A DNA stretch of 64,000 nucleotides from Canna indica (GCA_034359265.1 CP136898.1:57649501-57713500), one strand, 5' to 3'. Shown: positions 11,701 through 23,763, counted from the first letter of the stretch. Notes: generated from the sequence alone by a model not told the origin. Made by a program: numbers and translations.

Positions 11701-14700
11701 TTCGAATGAAGTTCCGAATTTTTTGAACCAAGTTCCCAACTTTTCGAACCTACTTCCCAACTTTCTGAACCAAGTTCCCAACTTTCTAAACCAAGTTTCG
11801 AACTTTCCCTACCAAGTTCCCAATATTATGAACCAAGTTTCGAACTTTCCGAACTATGTTCTCATCTTTCTGAACAAAGTTTCCAACTTTCGAAACCAAG
11901 TTCCAAATTTTTAGAACCAACTTTCCAAATTTCGAAACCAAGTCCCCAACATTCGGAACCAAGTTCCCAACTTTCCGAACCTAGTTCCCAACTTTCCGAA
12001 CCAAGTTCCCAACTTTCGTCACCAAGTTCCCATCTTTTGGAACTAATTTCCCAACTTTCAAAAACTAATTATCAACTTTCCGAACCAAGTATCAAACTTT
12101 CTGAACCAAGTTCCTAATTTTCCAAACCAAGTTCCCAACTTTTGGAACCAAGTTCCCCACTTTCTGAACCAAGTTCCCAACTTTCTGATCCAAGTTCCGC
12201 AGTTTCGAAACTAAATTTTGAACTTTCCGAACCAAGTTCTCAACTATCCTAACCAAGTTCCTAACTTTCTGAACCAAGTTCCCAACTTTCGGAAACAAGT
12301 TCGCAACTTTCAGAACCAAGTTCCAAACTTTTCAGACCAAGTTCTCAACTTTCGGAATTATGTTCCCAACTTTCGAAACTAAGTTCCCAACTTTCGAAAC
12401 CAAGATTCCAACTTTCGGAACCAAGTTCCCATCTTTCTTAGCCAATTTCCCAACTTTCATAACCAAATTCTCAACTTTCCAAATCAAGTTCTCAACTTTC
12501 ATAACCAAGTTCCCAACAATCTGAAACAATTTCCCAACTTTGCGAACAAAGTTCCCAACACTTGGAACCAAGTTCTCAATTTTTGGATCCAGGTTCCTAA
12601 CTTTCGGAACCAAGTTCCTGACATTGGGAACCAAGTTCTAAACTTCCGGATCTAAGTTCCTAACTTTCGGAGCCATGTTCCCAACTTTCCGAACCAAGTT
12701 CCCTACTTTCCGAACCAATTTGCAAACTTTCTGAACCAAGTTCCCAACTTTGGAACCAAGTCCCCAACTTTCCGAACCATGTTTCAAACTTTCGGAACCA
12801 AGTTCTCGTCTTTCTGAAACAAGTTCCCATATTTCGGTACTAATTTCCCAACTTTCGGAACCTAATTCTCAACTTTCCCAACCAAGTATCAAATTTTCTG
12901 AACCAAGTTCCTAACTTACCAAACCAAGTTCCCAGCTTTCAAACCATGTTCCCCACTTTTTGAACCAAGTTCCCAACTTTTCGATCCAAGTTTCGAACTT
13001 TCAAAACTAAGTTTCGAACTCTCCGAACCAAGTTCTCAACTTGCCGAACCAAGTTCCCAACTTTTTGAACCAAGTTCCCAACTTTCTGAACCAAGTTTCG
13101 TACTTTCGAAACCAAGTTTTGAACTTTTCAAACAAAGTTCCCAACTTTCTGAACCAAGTTCCGAATTTTTCGAACTAAGTTTCAACTTTGGGAACCAAGT
13201 TACCAACTTTTCGGTCCAAGGTACCATCTTTCAGAACGAAGTTTCCAACTTTCGGAACCAACTTCCCAACTTTCTGAACCAGATCGTCAACTTTCTAAAC
13301 CAAGTTCCAAACTTTCGAAACTAAGTTCCAAACTTTCGAAACCAAGTTCCCAACTTCCTGAACCAAGTTTCGAACTTTTTGAAATAAGTTCCCAACTTTC
13401 GAAACCAAGTTTCCAACTCTCTGAACCATGTTCCCAGCATTCTTAACCAAGTTCCAAACATTCCGAACCAAGTTACCATCTTTCTAAACCAAGTCTCAAA
13501 CTTACGAACCAAGTTTCAAACTTACGAACCAAGTTCCAACATTTCGAACCAAATTCCCAACTTTCGGAACCAACTTCCTAACTTTTTGAACCAAGTTTCG
13601 AACTTTTTAAAATTAGTTCCCAACTTTCGATACCAACTTCCCGACTTTCTGAACCAAGTTCCTAACTTTCGGATCCAAGTTCCCAACTTTCCGAACCAAT
13701 GTTCAAAATTTTGAAACCCAATTCTGAACTTTCCGAACCAAGTTCCTACATTCTGTACCAAGTTCCTAACATTCGAAACCAAGTTCCGAACTTTCCGAAC
13801 CAAGTTCTCAACTTTCGGAACCATGTTCCCAACTTTGTGAACCAACCTACCAACTTTCGAAACCAAGTTCCCAACATTTCGAATGAAATTCCGAATTTTT
13901 TGAAACAAGTTCCCAACTTTCGAAACCAAGTCCCCAACATTCGAAACCAAGTTCCCAACTTTCCGAACCTACTTCCCAACTTTCTGAACCAAGTTCTCAA
14001 CTTTCTAAACCAAGTTTTGAACTTTCCCTACAAAGTTCCCAATATTATGAACAAAGTTTCGAACTTTCCGAACTAAGTTTCCATCTTTCTGAACCAAGTT
14101 CCTAACTTTCCAAACCAAGTTCCCAACTTTCGAAATCAAGTTCCCATCTTTTGCAACAAATTTCCCAACTTTATAAACCAACATCCAAACATTTGGAACC
14201 AAGTTCCCAACTTTCGGATACAAGTTCCTAACTTTTGAAACCATGTTCCCAACTTTCGAACAAAGATCCTTACTTTCCGAACTAATTTTCAAACATTCCG
14301 AACCAAGTTCCCAACTTTCGGATCCAAGTTCGTAATTTTTCGTACCAAGTTCCCACGTTTCTGAACCCAGTTCCCACGTTTCTGAACCCAGTTCCCAACT
14401 TTGGGAATTAAGTTCCCAACTTTCAGAACTAAGTTCCCCACTTTCCAAACCAAGTTCCCAATTTTCAGAACCTAGTTCCCAACTTTCGGAACCATGTTCC
14501 CATCTTTCGGAACCAATTTCCCAACTTTCCGAACCAAGTTCCAAACTTTAATAACCAAGTTCCTAACATTCAAAAATAAGTTCCCAACTTTACGAACAAA
14601 GTTTCCAACATTCGGAACCAAGTTCCCAACATTCGGATCCAAGTTCCTATATTTCGGAACCATGTCCCCAACTTTTCGAACCAAGTTCTCTACTTTCCGA

Positions 14701-15841
14701 ACTAATTTCCAAACTTTCCGAACCAAGTTTCCAACTTTGAAACCTAGTTCCCAACTTTCCAAACCTAGTTCTTAACTTTCCGAACCAAGGCCCCAACTTT
14801 TCGAACCAAGTTCTCAACTTTCGAAACCAAGTTTCAAACTTTTTGAACCAAGTACCAAACTTTTCGAACCAAGTTCTGAGTTTTCCGTCAAGTTCCCAAC
14901 TTTTCGATCCAAGTTCCCATCTTTCAGAACCAAGTTTCCAACTTTCGGAACCAACTTACCAACTTTCGGAACCAAATCCTCAACTTTCTAAACCTAGTTC
15001 CTAACTTTTGGAACAAACTTCCCATCTTTCTGAACCAAGTTTGGAACTTTTCAAAATAAGTTCCCAACTTTCAAAACCAAGTTCCCAACTCTCTATACGA
15101 AGTTCCCAACATTCTAAACCAAGTACCAAACATTCTGAACCAAGTTCCCATCTTTCTAAACAAAGTTCCTAACTTTCTCAACCAAGTTTCCAACTTTTCG
15201 AACCAAGTTTCCAACTTTTTGAGCCAAGTTCCCAACTTTTCGAACCAAGTTCTGAACTTTAAAAACCAAGTTCCGAACTTTCCGAACAAAGTTCCGAATT
15301 TTTTGAACCAAGTTCTCAACTTTTCGATCCAAGTTGCCATCTTTCAGAATCAAGTTTCCAACTTTTGGAACCAACTTCCCAACTTTGTGAACCAAATCCT
15401 CAACTTTCTAAACACAGTTCCAAACTTTCATAACCAACTTCCCAACTTTCTAAACCAAGTTTCGAACTTTTTGAAATAAGTTCCCAACTTTCGAAACCAA
15501 GTTCCCAACTCTCTGGATGAAGTTCCCAATATTCTGAACCAAGTTTCAAACATTTTGAACCAAGTTTCCATCTTTCTAAACCAAGTTCATAACTTTCTGA
15601 ACCAAGTTCCCAACTTTCCGAACCATGTTCCCAACATTTGGAACCAAGTTTCGAACTTTCCGAACCAAGTTATCAACTTTCAAAACTATGTTCCAACTTT
15701 CGAAACCAAGCTCGCAACTTTCGAAACCAAGTTCTCACCTTTCCGAACCAAGTTTTGAATTTTTAGAACCAAGTTCTCAACTTTCGAAACCTAGTCCCCA
15801 ACATTTGGAACCAAGTTCCCAACTTTCCGAACCAAGTTCCC
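5738..15841 (+). repeat. 21-bp satellite array, second segment
   Basis: This continues the array at 1-3366 in the same orientation and phase after the solo Ty3 LTR. It holds about 480 monomers. A recognisable variant block (ATCGTCAACTTTCTAAACC or close variants, followed some monomers later by CCAACTCTCT) recurs near 6281, 8790, 11230 and 13283, and in weaker form near 14974 and 15399. That suggests an old higher-order period of about 2.0-2.5 kb. The stretch 9341-11900 is particularly similar to 11899-14060. No gene is present. The segment ends where the copia-type solo LTR inserted. Confidence 0.93.
9341..14060 (+). repeat. Older tandem higher-order duplication within the 21-bp array
   Basis: Two neighbouring blocks share the same order of monomer variants. 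Examples: the block around 9956-10600 resembles 12092-12640, 10983-11174 resembles 13036-13227, 11199-11396 resembles 13321-13512, and the block at about 11516-11730 (AATGTTCAAAATTTTG and following) resembles that at about 13697-13910. Offsets are about 2.05-2.18 kb through most of the block and about 2.56 kb at its left edge, so a few hundred bases were lost or gained. Divergence is much greater than among the units at 30527-48620, so this amplification is older. Exact boundaries are uncertain. Confidence 0.7.
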
Positions 15842-17287
15842 TATTGGCCTAAGGTTTTGTACCTTGGTACCAAATATAGAACTAATGTTTCATTGAGAAA
15901 TCATTCAGGTTCCTTGTCGATTAGCGCACGACGTCCCCGATCGAAGAAATCGGAGAAATTGACAAGGACGCTCGTCGGCGCTCGAGATTATTCGGGAATT
16001 TAGAGTTTAGGTTTAGGATGTCTAGATTGTAATGTAATCCTCTGTATGATACAAAGAATCCAAAAACCAAACCCGAATCCCAAAACATGAAAACTTGGAA
16101 ACCGTCCTGAAATTCACTAAGCCTAGGGACTCCTTGGAGGGCTATATGACCTAGACATTTCTTGACATAAAAAATAGAGGTAATTGTTCCTTGGGTAGAA
16201 ACAAGATAACGAGGTATTTTTTAGAAATTTTTGAAAGTCTTTAGCCTACCCATATTTGAACCGGGAGATTAGGAAATTTCCGTTCTGGAAATTTGTACTA
16301 GACCCCAAAAACTTGATTTTAATTCTTAAGGATTTTGATTTTTTAGATATTTTTATTGAATCCAAATGGGGGGTAATCCTTATAAAACAATTATGTACCG
16401 GTCGGTCGATTGAATTGTGCCAGAAAGAAGCAATTTACTTTCATTCGATCGATTGACGATCGACCGACCATCGACCAGACGGTGGAAATGGCTAGTTTTT
16501 CGCACGTTAAGCTGCCTGTTTCATCATACCTTATCTTCATGACTTCCTTCCTTCAACACTTTTTGATCACTCTTAACTTCCTTGAGCCATCCTTTGATCA
16601 TTTCTATGCCCTCATTGATTTAATCTTGTGAAAAGCCTAGCTTGAACCTTTCATCTCCTTGACTAAGCTTTTATTTCATTGCTTCATCATGAAAGACATC
16701 AAGAGGAAGCTAGGAATCTTGTTGTGGAGCTAAGTAATTTATTGTTTGATTTATTGCTCTATTAATTATTGTATTTTGTTGTTTATTTCTTTGTATTTAA
16801 GCTTGTAAGAAGACCTGGTGTTAGGTCTTGTGATTAAGTGGTATCCTTTGTGTAGAAGGTGTAAAGCCACTTGTGTAAACGTAGTTTGCTAGGATTAGTT
16901 GAGTTGTCCTTGGGGTTGAGGTGGGAGAGTGCTCTCGGTAGGAAGGCAGGATACTTCGGGTATGGAAGTTCCTTCGGTTTGAGAGTGGAGACTTTCCGGT
17001 GCAAAGCCTTCATTGTAAGGAAACTAATTAATCTAGTTAAACTAGTTTGAAAATCCTACGCGGGGTGCTTAGGTAGTGGAGTAGGCATTGGGGCCGAACC
17101 ACTATAACTAATTGTGTTAGCATTGATATTTTGTTTGTTTTTATTGCTTCATATTTATTGCTTTCGCTTGCTATTAATATCGTGCTTAGTCTAACTAATC
17201 AAGAAACGATTAAAACCATAATTTAGTCAAAAAGATTTAGATAACACAGTATTCACCCCCCCCTTTAGTGTGGTCATTTCACCAACA
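15842..17287 (+). mobile_element. Solo LTR of a Ty1/copia-type retrotransposon, 1446 bp
   Basis: The left end reads TATTGGCCTAAGG, where related copies at 30527 and 48621 read TGTTGGCC. The right end is CCAACA, preceded by a TATTCACCCCCCC tract typical of the 3' end of many plant copia LTRs. The 5-bp duplication TTCCC flanks it (15837-15841 and 17288-17292), and removing the element restores the satellite repeat exactly. There is no internal region, so this is a solo LTR. Its first ~634 bp are homologous to the LTR fragments in the higher-order repeat at 30527-49354. A TATA-like box is at 16381-16387. Small ORFs inside resemble nothing I recognise. Copia assignment rests on the LTR termini alone, so the superfamily is likely but not proven. 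Confidence 0.85.
16381..16387 (+). promoter_or_regulatory. Putative TATA box of the copia-type LTR
   Basis: TATAAAA follows a GGGGGGTAATCCT stretch about 540 bp into the LTR. The same context precedes TATATAA in all eight LTR fragments of the right-hand array, so the position is conserved between diverged copies. This fits the U3 core promoter of an LTR. Activity is not shown by sequence. Confidence 0.5.
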
Positions 17288-17975
17288 TTCCCAACTTTCG
17301 AAACCAAGTTCTGAACTTTCCTAATGGAGTTCCCAACATTCTGAACCGAGTTCCGAACTTTCCAAACCAAGTTCGCATCTTTCTGAACCAAGTTCTTAAC
17401 TTTCCGAACCAAGTTTCCAACTTTTCGAACCAAGTTCCCAACTTTCGTAACCAACTTCCCAACATTTTTGAACCAAGTTTCAAACTTTTTGAAATAAGTT
17501 CCCTACTTTCGGAATCAGGTTCCTGACTTTCTGAACCAAGTTCTTAACTTTCGAAACCAAGTTTCCAACTTTCGGAACCAATTTCCAAAATTTGGAAACC
17601 AAGTTGCGAACTTTCCGAACCAAGTTTCGAACTTTCCGAACCAATATCCCAACATTCGAAACCAAATTCCCTACTTTCGGAACCAAGTTCCCAACTTTCG
17701 AAATCAAGTTCCCAACTTTCTGAATCAAGTTTTGAACTTTTAAAACCAAGTTCCCAACTTTCGGAATCAACTCCTCAATATTCGGAAGCAAGTTCCTAAA
17801 TTTCTGAAACAAGTTCCCAACTTTCCGAACCAAGTTCCCAACTTTCAAAACCAAGTTCCCAACTTTAGGAACATAGTTCCGAACTTTGGGAACCAAGTTT
17901 CCAACTTTCGAAACCAAGTTCCAAACTGTTCGAACCAACTTCCGATTTTTAGAACAAAGTTCGTAACTTTAGAAC
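17288..17975 (+). repeat. 21-bp satellite array, short segment between two retrotransposon insertions
   Basis: About 33 monomers in the same orientation as the left array, bounded by the copia-type solo LTR on the left and the truncated Ty3 element on the right. Phase across both insertions is kept. No gene. Confidence 0.93.
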
Positions 17976-19903
17976 AAACCCCGACTGAGGGTAGTGTGAC
18001 CGGCTAGGGCCCACATCCTGCCTTGTAGCCTACTGTCTACACTAACATCAACAAACCAAAACACATCGACTGAAAGAAACTTAACATACTTTATAAAACA
18101 AAGTTTGCAAGTCACAATGTATAAGTTTTTCAAAACAAGAAGAAACATCAACCTCAAATCCAAATGGTCAAACATCACATTTTTGCAATTCTTTTCAATT
18201 ACAACCGGTCAGTGCAAAAATAAAACCAACATAACTAGGACTAGTCTAAGACTCATGGACGCCACTACGAGATTTGGCACCGCCTCTGCCCTCCAGTTGC
18301 ACCATGTCGACACCAAGCTACTGCTCATGCTCTACAAAAATAGAAATAAACTATGAGTCCACTTGGGACTCAGTGAGTGGCTCAATTGAACCTCCACATA
18401 AGCCTCAGTCATGCATATATAATATTACAAGGCAATAAAGGAATGCACAAGGAGGCAAAGTGTGTTTCTAATGCAACTACAGACCCTCAATGGATCCATC
18501 AGTACTTTCTGTACATGTGCACCTACCACTTGGCTTATCAAGCCTCTAGCATCTGGCCCTTGGGCCTGCTCATAACAAAATATATCCTGGCTACAGCCGT
18601 CACTACCATACTAGGTAGTACCATCCTGGCCATCAACCACATCATCTCAAGATGCAAGCAAACAATCCCGGGCCGTCGACTAGGATGGTCCACTAGTATT
18701 CGAACACCGCCAGGGGTAAGGATATCTAGTCACACCCAACTGGGGTCTGGCACCTAGCGGGGCCCACTGGCGCAACTCTAGACCCAACTGGCCGAGCTGA
18801 GCATTGGTCATTTCCGACCTTCTCACTCCTCGGTGGACCATCTCAAGCACATTACACAACCAATATCCTAGGATTTCCATATATACATACTTCCGGCCTT
18901 TGCCCGTATCTAGCCATGTCCGGCTACTGGGTCACAATTCATGCCACCCCTTTTAGTATATGTGCACCTACAATCTCTAAGTTTCCAAAAATATACAAGC
19001 AGTCATAGAAGTGTTATCGTCTCATATCTAATTTTCCATAATTGTGCTAGGAGCATCTAGTGACACCTTACATGTTACCTAGCCTTTTTACACTGTCTTA
19101 TGAGAGAATTTCCGTGAGTCAACCTTGGAATACCATCCAAGATCATTTAGGGCAGCATGCTTAATCTAGAGAAAATTTCTCATATATTACGTCATTCATC
19201 GTATATAATCATAATGCACATACCTAACAATTCTTATACTACCTTAGGAATTTTTAGCACAATAAGGAGCAACTATCTAGCATGGCAAGGTAGTAATACA
19301 TTTAGATAACATGTATGAATTATAAAACATGGTAACATTGTCAACATCCAAGTTTAGGGATCAAGTGCTAAGTATGGTTACAATCTAGCATTTCTACAAT
19401 TCAAATCAATTTAGCTACTTGCTAAGTTTGGTGTTCTTCCTAAGTATTGTCATATCCCTATGTGTGATCCCTAAGATCATGAAGTTTCCATCTAAGGCAA
19501 GTCTCTCCTCCTCTCCCCAACCTTGGCCGAACCATGAGCAAGGGAAACCTTGCTCGGCCAATGTCCTTGGGTAGGGAAGGATGGAAGAGACTTTAGCTAT
19601 ACTTTGTCTCTTAAATTCCACATACTTCTTAAATATTAATGATCAACTTACCCTTCCCCTCATCTTTGGCCGAACCCTCTTCATAAATCTTAGGGTTCAT
19701 TCGGCCACTTCAAAGGGCTTTAGAAGGGGCATGCTTCATATTACGTGAGGAGTTCTAAAGGGCTACATCGAAATAGTGGTGTAAGGGCATCTAAGGGCCT
19801 TCTTGCCGTCAAGGGAATCGGGGAAAATTTCGGCATGACCTTTCCCATTTTCCCTTGCGGCAGCCCCAAGACACGCAAAATGACGATTTAAAACAGCGAG
19901 ATC
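17976..19903 (-). repeat. 3' LTR of the Ty3 element, distal part (3' side of LTR)
   Basis: Reverse complement of the 3' part of the solo LTR at 3367-5737, for example the shared AGTAGTGTGACCGGC stretch at the outer end and the GAGCAAGG...CCTTGCTC hairpin near 19525-19561. It stops at ATC (19901-19903), where the CACTA element inserted, and continues at 25091. Without the CACTA the LTR would be about 2.54 kb. ORFs such as those near 18105-18356 and 18377-18757 are short and resemble no known protein. Confidence 0.88.
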
Positions 19904-19915
19904 CACTACTAGAAA
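19904..19915 (+). repeat. CACTA left terminal inverted repeat
   Basis: CACTACTAGAAA, a perfect inverted match of the right terminus; with two mismatches the similarity extends to about 17 bp. It directly follows the ATC target duplication. Confidence 0.95.
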
Positions 19916-19920
19916 AATGG

Positions 19921-20298
19921 GCATCAGCAACGGCTGATGCCGTTGCTGAGCCGTTGCTGAAGAGCATCAGCAACGGCCGCGCCGTTGCAATAGAGCCGTG
20001 ATAGAAAGTCGCGTTGTTGATAACTTAGCAACGGATCAGCGACGGCCGCTCGGGCCGTCACTCAAAACATTATCAGCAACGGCTGCTTGGGCCGTCGCTA
20101 AAAATATTATCAGCGACGGTTTTGCCACAGACCCAGAGCCGTTGCTGATAACATTAATAGCAACGGCCACGAGTCAGTAGCAACGCCGTTAGTAAAACCC
20201 CGTCGCTAAGCCGTTGCTGTAGGTCATCAGCAACGACTTTCGATACACTTTTAGCAACGGCTTTCCCACGGACGGCCGTGGGAAAGCCGTTGCTGATG
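19921..20298. repeat. CACTA left subterminal repeat region
   Basis: About 18 copies of a CAGCAACGGC-like motif in both orientations (GCAACGG or CCGTTGC, some as GCGACGG or CCGTCGC), often as close inverted pairs capable of hairpins, e.g. at 19922-19960 and 20255-20297. In characterised CACTA elements such subterminal motifs are bound by the TNPA-type protein (family knowledge). Binding here is inferred. Confidence 0.85.
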
Positions 20299-20619
20299 AT
20301 GTACACCTGCAAACAGAAAAATTTAAAATTTAAAATTTCCATTGATACATTGATACATTATCTGATACATAACTCACACACCCATACCCTCATACACACA
20401 TTCATTCACACATCACAAACACCTCATACACATATTCATTCACACATTACAAACACACCAAGATATACATCAAAATAATTATATTTATATTGATAATTAT
20501 CCACGATAGTATAAAAACAATTCAAATGCAAAATTGAAGTATCAATATCCAAACAAAATAAGTTAAACAAGTTCAATATCTCAGTAACAAGTTCAATATC
20601 CAAACAAAAAATCTCACGA
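20299..20619. other. CACTA non-coding spacer with a 34-bp direct repeat
   Basis: AT-rich sequence between the subterminal repeats and the end of the Transposase_24-like gene. It contains two near-identical 34-bp units at 20391-20424 and 20425-20458, built of CATACACA and CATTCACACAT words. It is probably the 3' untranslated and terminator region of the minus-strand genes. I see no gene in it. Confidence 0.6.
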
Positions 20620-22133
20620 TCACGATGGAGGATGGTCTGGATCATATGGCGGGGTCTGGAGTGCTTGAGTGTACACCGGCGTGGACTGACTCGAGGACGA
20701 TGGATTAGATGATGCCGAAGAGATGCCTGCTTCAGGATGACCTGACATTTTGCGTAGCATAGCATGCATCTCCTCCATCATCTGAGTCTGACGCGCGACC
20801 GTCTCCTCTAGAGTCCTTATTCTGCTACTATGATCATAACTGGATCTAAAGGTAGACGGCCGCTCACTAGCGACCGTAGGGGTCGGTGCCCAAAGTGGCC
20901 CTAGCACGGCTCGCGCATGACCACTATCTGCGAAGCCATATACGCGGCCATGCTCCCAGCCACCTGCGGCCTCGACCCACGATGCTGCGTCAAAGTCCTC
21001 GGGGGTACCCCCGCGCTGCACCACCGTCTGGCTGTAGGTCTCCTACTCGAGTTTGATTTTTTGTTTAATATTTATCATAAAACTTAAATTATAAATATAT
21101 AATGAATAATTTAAACAAATATATAATTACCATAATGTATGCAGCGCAGTTGTCGATGTACTCCCCCGTCCCATGTGCTCGACGGTGAGTCCGCTCAAAC
21201 ACCGCCATCGGGGAGGGTCGCTGGACACTCCCGTCATCCGACACCGTCGTCTACATTTACAAAACAAATACATTAATTAGTACACATAATAACAAATAAA
21301 ATATATAATTAAAATATATACTTACCATACGGTTTGCGTGCACTGTAAATGCAACAGAGCCGCCGGTGTGACGCGCTGCTCCCCCCGACATGCGATTTCT
21401 AGCCGCATTCCAAGAAACCTCTGCCATTGATCCGTCGACCATATCCTCACGAGCTGGTCCCATATATCCGGAGTAATCCAACCGGGGCCGTATCCCCGAG
21501 TCTCCGCGATGTTAGTGGTCCCAGCTCGGGCCATTGCTTGGGACCGAGCCTGCCCCAGTTGCCCGTTGTACCTTGCCCGGGAAATAGCCTCCCAAGCAGC
21601 GTAAATGAAGGGCCTCTGGTCCTCAGCCCATGTATAGCGAGCCTGCAAAATAATAATATCAGTACCAATATTAATATATCATCATGCATGTAAAACATAA
21701 TAATAATACGTGCCTCAAACTCGCGCCATAACATGTCGACGTGCTCGCTAGGCACGTGAGACCACGTAGGCCATGCCCCGTGCATGTATCGTCGAATAGT
21801 AGAAGAAATGCTCCTCGGCACTTCTTCTTGCTCGAACCTGCACAACAAAAATAAATTTTAATATTATATTATGATATAATGAATTTGTAATGATTCATAA
21901 TTCATGATATATTACCGCTCCCCAATCACGCTAATCAATCTACGTGACTCTGTGGCTGGTGGAGGCTGCCACCTGTTCGGCCCGCGTGGTCGCCTGCGTC
22001 TGGATGTACTAGCCTCGGCAGTATCATCCTCATAAGGATCAGCAACAGGAGGATCAGCAGCATGAGTAAGTGCTGGAGTCTCACCGATCGGAGACTCCGA
22101 AGCTCTCTTGCGTCGATAACCACGACCAGACAT
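20620..22133 (-). pseudogene. Transposase_24 (Ptta/En/Spm)-like gene, five exons, frameshifted
   Basis: Five exons can be built on the minus strand: 22133-21916, 21837-21714, 21642-21326, 21250-21131 and 21042-20620. Phases fit at every junction except one. The N-terminus is basic (MSGRGYRRKRASE). The core is the plant Transposase_24 domain: AWPTWSHVPSEHVDMLWREF, then RYTW, then GWITPDIWDQLVRIWS, then ARHTGGSVAF, then FERTHRR. The C-terminus holds GRVYGFADSG and a predicted coiled coil (RIRTLEETVARQTQMMEEM). Exon 3 is 317 bp where 318 would keep frame: reading shifts by one base between WSTDQWQ and SWNAARNRM near 21400, so one base appears lost. Intron 2 would be GC-AG. In CACTA elements this second gene encodes a DNA-binding accessory protein (family knowledge). 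It lies downstream of TNP2 in the same direction. Confidence 0.8.
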
Positions 22134-22208
22134 ATCTGTCGAACAGACATATAATCAGATTATTGTATAAATAGTGGAGATATATTTAATAAAATATATA
22201 CTTTACAA

Positions 22209-23763
22209 TTATTCCTCATCATCTGAATAATAGTCTTCGAATTCTTCTTCTTCTTCCTCTTCTTCATCTTCTTCATCTCCAGCTTCCTCAATTTCATGAT
22301 CGTCATCATCAGCATATTCAACTTCTAATTGAATTGACGTTGTGTCTGCATCCTCGTATTGGAATAATACGATCCACAGCAGGAAGATCATCTTCTTGAT
22401 AGAAACCAGGAGGATCATTTTCTCCTACTATCGGATCAATTTTTCCTCTACCTTTTGTCTTACAGACTACACGCCAATCTGCTCTATCTTTATTTCGAGC
22501 CGAATACTTCGCGTAATATACTTGTTCGGCTTGTGATGCCAATATAAAAGGCTCATTTGCTGCCAATTTCGATTTGTAATTAACCTCAACAAGTTTGTAT
22601 TTTGGATGAACTTTCATGCCCCTTTCTGTTGTATCGAACCAATGACATCTAAATAGGATCACTGATTTCAAGCCGAAGTAGTGCAACTCTATCACTTCTT
22701 CCACCAGTCCATAAAAATCCATATCACATTCAACATAGGTTATCCCTTTCACGCAGACCCCAGCATTCATCGTCTTCTTTGTAAATGAATATTCAACCGT
22801 GTGAAATTTATACCCGTTAACAAAATATCCGCTATAGCACGACACAAGTCGCGACGGTCCACTAACAAACTCAAATATTCTTTCATCTATTTTAGCTCTG
22901 TGATCTTTGCTGTAAGTCTGAATCCAAGTAGGAAAATCACGATTCCGTAATCTCTCCAATTCTTGATCGTTGTGAATAGAGTATTTTTGCACCATCTCAA
23001 TGTCAAATATTTCAATGAATTGTTCAATCTCTGGACAATTGAGTAGTACATACAAGTGTGCCAAATGATACTCTTCATCGCTTAAGTGTCGAGATGGACG
23101 AGAACCAAAAGCACGACCAGAGTGACAAAATATATTTAAACGTCCATCTGAATGTCGAACACCCCCGTCGTCGTTACGTGGAAGACGATCAAATCTTGTC
23201 AACATGCCGTATGCGGGGAAATCATTGATTGTCCACAAGACCGCGGCCTTTAAATTGAAGTTTTGCTTCCGATGACAATCATAAGTGACAGCTCCCTCAG
23301 TCCACAATATTTTCAATTCATCTATCAAGGGTCTGAGAAATATGTCAATTTCTTTTCGCGAACCCTTAGGACCCGGAATAATCATCGAAAGATAAATAAA
23401 TTCATCTTTCATGCACATTGACGGTGGCAAATTATAAACTGTCAGCAGCACTGGACAAACTGAATAAGGAGTTGCAGAATGTCCAAACGGATTAAAACCA
23501 TCTGTGCACAATCCCAATCTGATATTTCTAGTATCCCTAGCAAATGAAGGATAACATGTATCCAAATATTTCCATGCTTCACTGTCAGATGGATGAGTCA
23601 TTACTGTATCATCACGACTTCTTGCATGCCAACTCATGTAGGGGGCTGTCTTTTCCGACATGAATAATCTTTGAAGCCTCGGTGTTAGTGGAAAATACCG
23701 AAGCACCTTAAACGTAAGTGCAGTACAAATAACTATATTCTCAAATTGTCCAATCAGGGACAA
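22209..23763 (-). pseudogene. TNP2-like CACTA transposase, truncated and internally deleted
   Basis: A minus-strand frame of 481 codons (23763-22318) starts with LRYFPLTPRLQRLFMSE and continues through the TNP2 core (GLCTDGFNPFG, LTVYNLPPSMC, IIPGPKGSR, FPAYGML). After FPAYGML the sequence jumps to the end of the usual DUF4218 region (DGRLNIFCHSGRA, DEEYHLAHLYVLLN). The second half of TNP2 and most of DUF4218, normally several hundred residues, are missing in frame. DUF4216 follows (GYFVNGYKFHT, VILFRCHWFD). Near 22370 a frame change separates this from an acidic tail with runs of D and E that ends at 22209, which suggests a small indel. The N-terminal third is also absent; the codon before LRYFPLTP follows an AAG|GT that could be an old splice acceptor. 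Catalytic function is therefore lost. Confidence 0.85.

Noticed and set aside
16256..16631. Short plus-strand ORFs in the copia-type solo LTR
   Set aside because: They overlap each other and the putative TATA box, are not kept open in the homologous unit fragments, and resemble no protein.
18105..18757. Two plus-strand ORFs (84 and 127 codons) in the 3' LTR of the Ty3 element
   Set aside because: They lie antisense within LTR sequence, have no recognisable domain, and are not preserved in the sister LTR or the solo LTR.
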